A DNA stretch of 64,000 nucleotides from Lentisphaeria bacterium (lineage in GTDB: Bacteria > Verrucomicrobiota > Lentisphaeria > Victivallales > Victivallaceae). The notes below the pieces were generated by a model. The model saw only the letters and a program-made list of their open reading frames with translations, was not told where the DNA came from and ran no database searches. The translations under genes were made by a program, and so were the position numbers. The stretch is taken from positions 4,960,001-5,024,000 of the forward strand of contig CP091727.1 of assembly GCA_022009855.1 (NCBI GenBank), read 5' to 3'. How positions within the stretch are numbered: position 1 is the stretch's first letter; each line of letters starts with the position of its first letter. Below are positions 60,013 to 64,000 of the stretch, in pieces.

Positions 60013-61122
60013 TTAAAAAGCTGCACAGCCTTTTTCGGAAGCAATAGCTGCCGCGATTCCGGAGGCTTCACCCGTCATGACGGCAGTCGGAATGACGTGG
60101 TACACTTCCCATGAATCATGGACGCTGGAAATACATCGGCCTGCAGCAAAAGTACCATCGATTTTTTCCGGAACCAGAGCTCCGAAAGGAGTTTCCCAAA
60201 CAGGGCCGGCAATACGCCAGTCTCCAGTCATTTCAATGGAATCCTCAAAACGTTTCTGATTGTCGCCGCTGTCCAAAGTCGCCTTACCCGCAATCGCAGC
60301 GATCTTGCGGAATTGCGTCATTGCCGGCAGATGCACCGGAAAACATTCCGCAGGGGTACATGTATTGTTTGAATAATTTTCACGATACTGCTGACGGATC
60401 TTATCCCGAGCCGAACGTGTATATTCCGTAATGACCTTTCCGTCACAGGCATCCTCCGGAACAAAAACTTTCTTTTGATCCGCAAAGGTACGAATATGCA
60501 GCGCGCCGGAAATGTGATAAGAAGATGCATTCGGCGCAATTTCCTCGTACCACGCACTGTGAATGTTTGTATCATGGAAAACTCTGCCGCCAGCGGCGCG
60601 CACCAAAAACTGCGGAACCGGAAGCATCCACAAAACAATCTACCTCGATTATGCCGCGTCTGCTGATATTTTCCACTTCCATCACCGTAATACGGTTGCC
60701 GTCTTTTTGCACAGTGCAGACAAGCGATTCAAGCCACAGATCCACATTCGCCTTTTTAAGAAACTCATCAAGAGTCAACGTGAACCCAGCCGGAGAAAAA
60801 TAAACTTCAAAACGGTTCCCGTGACGACGCATGTGCGAAGTTTCTCCTCCCCATTTCTTATGAAGTTCAAACGGACTGAACTCCGTAGATGCACGCATAA
60901 ATTCTTCACTGAGACCGCTTATGACTTGATGCCCGAATCCATCACATAAGGGCAGATACACAAAAATCAGACCGGAAGTGGCGAGTCCGCCAATAAGAGT
61001 CTGTTTTTTTCGATCAGTGCGACTTTCCGCCCGCGTCTTGCCGCCGCTACTGCTGCTGCAACACCGGCAACACCGGCACCAACGACAGCGACGTCATATT
61101 TCCTTTGAAATACAAAATTCAT
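60013..61122 (-). CDS. FAD-dependent oxidoreductase (FAD_oxidored type), frameshifted
   Basis: A paralogue of the protein at 19378. From ATG 61122: VAVVGAGVAGVAAAVAAARR, then one more A repairs EKKQTLIGGLATSGL, giving the GGLATSGL motif after the FAD loop. The middle frame has LCDGFGHQVISGLSEEFM and GIIEVDCFVDASGSAVFG. The last frame has EYTRSARDKIRQQYRENY and the C-terminal IDGTFAAGRCISSVHDS with TGEASGIAAAIA. Breaks near 60985 and 60630. About 370 residues; substrate unknown. It shows no GH partner here, but IS debris surrounds it. Confidence 0.75.
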
Positions 61123-61232
61123 ATCATGCCCTTCTGTTGCAACCCTTTTGGAATTAACTCTTCATGACTAAAAAAGCCGACTTTTATCAAACTAGGGTTA
61201 ATTCCCCGCTGCTTGCTACGATTCTTTGCTTA

Positions 61233-61330
61233 CAATTTTTGCGACAGGCTCGCTTGCGAGCCATGTAAGGTCTAGCGTAATACCCAGATGCTTGCATCGG
61301 GGATAGCTTGACCGAAAGCAAAAAATTTTA
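61233..61330. repeat. Two-hairpin structured element, copy 2
   Basis: Same layout as 19279-19382. Outer stem AATTTTTGC/GCAAAAAATT; hairpin GGCTC-GCTTGC-GAGCC; long hairpin GGTCTAGC-GTA-ATACCC with GGGG-AT-AGCTTGACC, its loop replaced by GATGCTTGCATC, which can pair with itself. The first hairpin differs from copy 1 (GGTTC to GGCTC) while keeping pairing. An IS5 fragment begins directly after it. Confidence 0.6.
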
Positions 61331-61720
61331 TTTTTGCATCCGGAACGCGACTGTCGAGGTCAAGTCCGAGAAAACGCATGAAGCTCAATCAATCCATGAA
61401 CTGTTATCCCATCTCATCATCGTTCGGATTGTGCAGCGACTGCAGAATCAAAATCTTGAACATCATCACGACATCAAAGGTCTGCGTCCAGCATTATTTT
61501 TGCGTTCATGGTCATATATGAACTCAAGGCCTCCTCGAAAATCTTCCCTCTGAACAATTTTTTTTGGTTCGGAAGAATATCTCCATTTCCCGTCAGATAT
61601 TCCAGACGGTTGTATATATCAAAAAGTCCGTTCAGCATATGCATCTCCAATTTTGGTTACGCTACAATATACTCCAATCTCCACTTTTTTGCCAATCGTA
61701 TCTCAATTTATCCTTGAATA
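61331..61720 (-). mobile_element. IS5 fragment, 5' part only
   Basis: It matches the first third of the IS5 at 52470, including codons for MLNGLFDIYNRLEYLT up to LDLDSRVPDAK, then is cut. Its outer end is interrupted by IS630 at a TA dinucleotide: the intact IS5 reads ATTTA-TTCAAGG and here TTCAAGG follows TA at the IS630 boundary. Confidence 0.75.
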
Positions 61721-61740
61721 TTGTATCGGCAATTAACTTA

Positions 61741-62699
61741 GAGCTTATCAACTAATAAATTGATTTTAATAGCTCCTTGTGCTATATTATCTTCACGCAA
61801 AAACAATGGAGGTAAACATGGCAACGACAAGGCTGAGAACATGGGAAATAACGGATGAATTTTGGGCAAAAGTTGAAACATATATTCCGAATGATTTACG
61901 TTGCCCCGGGGTAAATTATCGCCGAAAACCGGGAGGAGGGAGAAAATCTCGCTATGGAAACCGATTGTATTTTTCGGCTATCGTTTATGTTCTCCGCACG
62001 GGAATTATTTGGAATGCATTGCCGCGCAAGGAATTTGAAAATATCACATCACAAGCGGTACATAAAAAAATTTATGCAATGGTCACGAGCTGGATTTTTT
62101 CAAAAGCTTTGGCACGCTGGTCTTATGGAGTATGACGAGATGGAAGGGATTGCATGGGAATGGCAGTCGGCGGATGGTTCTCATGGAAAAGCGCCATTGG
62201 CACAAGAACTTGCCGGAGCAAATCCAACAGACCGGAGTAAGCAAGGAAGCAAAAAAAATCTACTCGTAGACGCAGTTGGCATCCCGTTGTCGATCGTCGT
62301 AACCGGAGCCAACAGGCATGATGCAGCCGTTCTTGATGAATTACTCAAGGAGCGTATGAAGCCCCTGGATTTTGAGCATTATGAACACATTACTCAAAAT
62401 GTTTGCTTGGATGCCGGATATGTCGGAAAAGCGGATGTTGCGTCCAGACATGGCATGGTGCCGCATATTCGACCTCGCGGAGAAGAAAAGAAGGCAATTG
62501 AACTGCATGGATTTCGTCCTAAACGATGGATTGTCGAGGTTGCACATTCGTGGTTCAACCGATTCAGAAAAATTCATGTCAGATACGAAAAAACCGCCTG
62601 CGCATACAATGCCTTGCTGTACTTGGCAGTTATGATGATAACGATGAATAAAATTATGGCAATTTATCCTCCGTTATGATATTATTAGTTGATAAGTTC
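61741..62699 (+). mobile_element. IS-C copy 1 (IS5 family)
   Basis: 959 bp; ends GAGCTTATCAACTAATAA and TTATTAGTTGATAAGTTC, flanked by TTA on both sides (61738-61740, 62700-62702). The TTA is the complement of the IS630 stop codon TAA. Confidence 0.88.
61818..62679 (+). CDS. IS-C transposase (IS5 family), frameshifted
   Basis: About 287 residues with SD TGGAGG 7 bp before ATG. N-terminal DUF4096-type region (WEITDEFWAKVETYIPNDLR, RLYFSAIVYVLRTGIIWNAL), then QSADGSHGKAPL (Asp region), QNVCLDAGYVGKADVASRH (second Asp) and FNRFRKIHVRYEKTACAYNA (Glu replaced by the usual R-x-x-V-R-Y/E segment). One extra A in a seven-A run near 62070 breaks the frame. Confidence 0.85.
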
Positions 62700-62826
62700 T
62701 TAGCTTGCATATAAAACGCTTTCTGCATGAAATAATTTGGCGATATGACCGGGATCACGGGAAACATCATCCATGTATGCTTTTGCATGTTCCTCTATTT
62801 TTCCTTTTGCACGTCCCTGAGGTTTA

Positions 62827-63786
62827 GAGCTTATCAACTAATAAATTGATTTTAATAGCTCCTTGTGCTATATTATCTTCACGCAAAAACAATGGAGGTA
62901 AACATGGCAACGACAAGGCTGAGAACATGGGAAATAACGGATGAATTTTGGGCAAAAGTTGAAACATATATTCCGAATGATTTACGTTGCCCCGGGGTAA
63001 ATTATCGCCGAAAACCGGGAGGAGGGAGAAAATCTCGCTATGGAAACCGATTGTATTTTTTCGGCTATCGTTTATGTTCTCCGCACGGGAATTATTTGGA
63101 ATGCATTGCCGCGCAAGGAATTTGAAAATATCACATCACAAGCGGTACATAAAAAATTTATGCAATGGTCACGAGCTGGATTTTTTCAAAAGCTTTGGCA
63201 CGCTGGTCTTATGGAGTATGACGAGATGGAAGGGATTGCATGGGAATGGCAGTCGGCGGATGGTTCTCATGGAAAAGCGCCATTGGCGCAAGAACTTGCC
63301 GGAGCAAATCCAACAGACCGGGGTAAGCAAGGAAGCAAAAAAAAATCTACTCGTAGACGCAGTTGGCATCCCGTTGTCGATCGTCGTAACCGGAGCCAAC
63401 AGGCATGATGCAGCCGTTCTTGATGAATTACTCAAGGAGCGTATGAAGCCCCTGGATTTTGAGCATTATGAACACATTACTCAAAATGTTTGCTTGGATG
63501 CCGGATATGTCGGAAAAGCGGATGTTGCGTCAAGACATGGCATGGTGCCGCATATTCGACCTCGCGGAGAAGAAAAGAAGGCAATTGAACTGCATGGATT
63601 TCGTCCTAAACGATGGATTGTCGAGGTTGCACATTCGTGGTTCAACCGATTCAGAAAAATTCATGTCAGATACGAAAAAACCGCCTGCGCATACAATGCC
63701 TTGCTGTACTTGGCAGCTATGATGATAACGATGAATAAAATTATGGCAATTTATCCTCCGTTATGATATTATTAGTTGATAAGTTC
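62827..63786 (+). mobile_element. IS-C copy 2 (IS5 family)
   Basis: 960 bp, nearly identical to copy 1, flanked by TTA (62824-62826, 63787-63789). It splits the IS630 transposase codons between N-N and K-P. Confidence 0.9.
62904..63766 (+). CDS. IS-C transposase copy 2, frameshifted
   Basis: Same protein as copy 1, but the break is at a different run: six T near 63056 where copy 1 has five, while the A-run that breaks copy 1 is normal here. The two copies therefore correct each other and define an intact protein. Confidence 0.85.
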
Positions 63787-63937
63787 TTATTGTTCAGATT
63801 TGACTTCAAATCCCGATTCAGATATTCATCCGGGTTCAGATCAGGGCTGTAGCTTGGTAGATGAAACACTTTGATAAAAGCGGCATGTTCACGCAGGAAA
63901 TCATCAAGTAATTTACTGTGGTGAACCCGCAGATTAT

Positions 63938-64000
63938 CGAGCCAATTTCAAAAAAGATTGGCTTTTTTCTTGTAAATAACTCTTTTTCTCATGTGCCGAG
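63938..64000 (-). repeat. IS-A tail, cut by the window end
   Basis: GAGCCAATTTCAAAAAAGATTGG... continuing into the TGTGCC stem. It is inserted in the IS630 transposase gene. The window ends before the transposase, so this is either a sixth IS-A or a solo tail. Confidence 0.75.

Larger units (their letters stand above)
61721..63937 (-). mobile_element. IS630 remnant carrying two IS5-type insertions
   Basis: Remaining IS630 pieces are 61721-61740 (end, TTGTATCGGCAATTAAC), 62700-62826 and 63787-63937. Deleting the two inserted elements joins them into one frame: DNLRVHHSKLLDDFLREHA, then FHLPSYSPDLNPDEYLNRDL, then KSNLNNKPQGRAKGKIEEHA, then HIAKLFHAESVLYAS and stop. The DDE C-terminus (PSYSPxLNPDEYLN) is diagnostic. 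The N-terminal half is replaced by an IS-A tail at 63938. Confidence 0.85.

Overview
The window looks like a chromosomal segment of a carbohydrate-degrading Lentisphaerota bacterium, probably close to Victivallis. This is inferred from gene style, not from a marker gene. The clues are several secreted proteins with a type IV prepilin-like N-terminus (F/S-[TS]-L-[IV]-E-L-L-[IV]-V), many LacI/ROK/RpiR sugar regulators, unusual glycoside hydrolases, paired FAD_oxidored-type proteins and a very heavy insertion-sequence (IS) load. No rRNA, tRNA, CRISPR array, phage or replication gene was found.

Layout. 1-15.2 kb is a compact sugar-utilisation region. It holds three LacI-type regulators with recognisable operators, a Gfo/Idh/MocA dehydrogenase, and a secreted glycosidase operon (prepilin-like protein, binding-domain protein, ~910-residue clan GH-A-like hydrolase) behind a TTGACA-17-TATAAT promoter. 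An RpiR regulator is divergent from a mannose-6-phosphate-isomerase-like / ROK kinase / GH42 operon. From 15.2 kb to the end most of the DNA is IS material, often nested: IS66 inside an IS4-superfamily element, IS1380 inside an IS4/DUF4372 element, an IS110-type element inside a DDE element (here called IS-A), and two IS5-type elements inside an IS630 that is itself inside an IS5 remnant. IS-A is present in five transposase-bearing copies, plus several solo 3' tails.

Between the IS blocks are islands of real genes, all on the minus strand: an FAD oxidoreductase (19.4-20.7 kb); a prepilin-like protein with an Asp-box beta-propeller hydrolase (25.9-29.1 kb); a GH36-like fragment with a CBM9-like protein (36.5-39 kb); a six-gene operon of enolase-superfamily dehydratase, GH4, metallo-beta-lactamase-fold lactonase, SDR, zinc alcohol dehydrogenase and PfkB kinase (43.3-49.3 kb); a ROK repressor (57.0-58.2 kb); and a second FAD oxidoreductase (60.0-61.1 kb). 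The six-gene operon has the enzyme classes for oxidising a liberated hexose through its lactone and aldonate to a 2-keto-3-deoxy sugar acid.

A caution runs through the annotation. Most protein genes carry one or more reading-frame breaks that are repaired by adding or removing one base in a homopolymer. I read this mainly as residual sequencing error in a long-read or metagenome assembly, so broken single-copy genes are listed as CDS with the break noted. The most unusual signals are the structured 3' tail of IS-A, which occurs in diverged versions and sits directly upstream of ribosome-binding sites, and a two-hairpin element of about 100 bp found twice.
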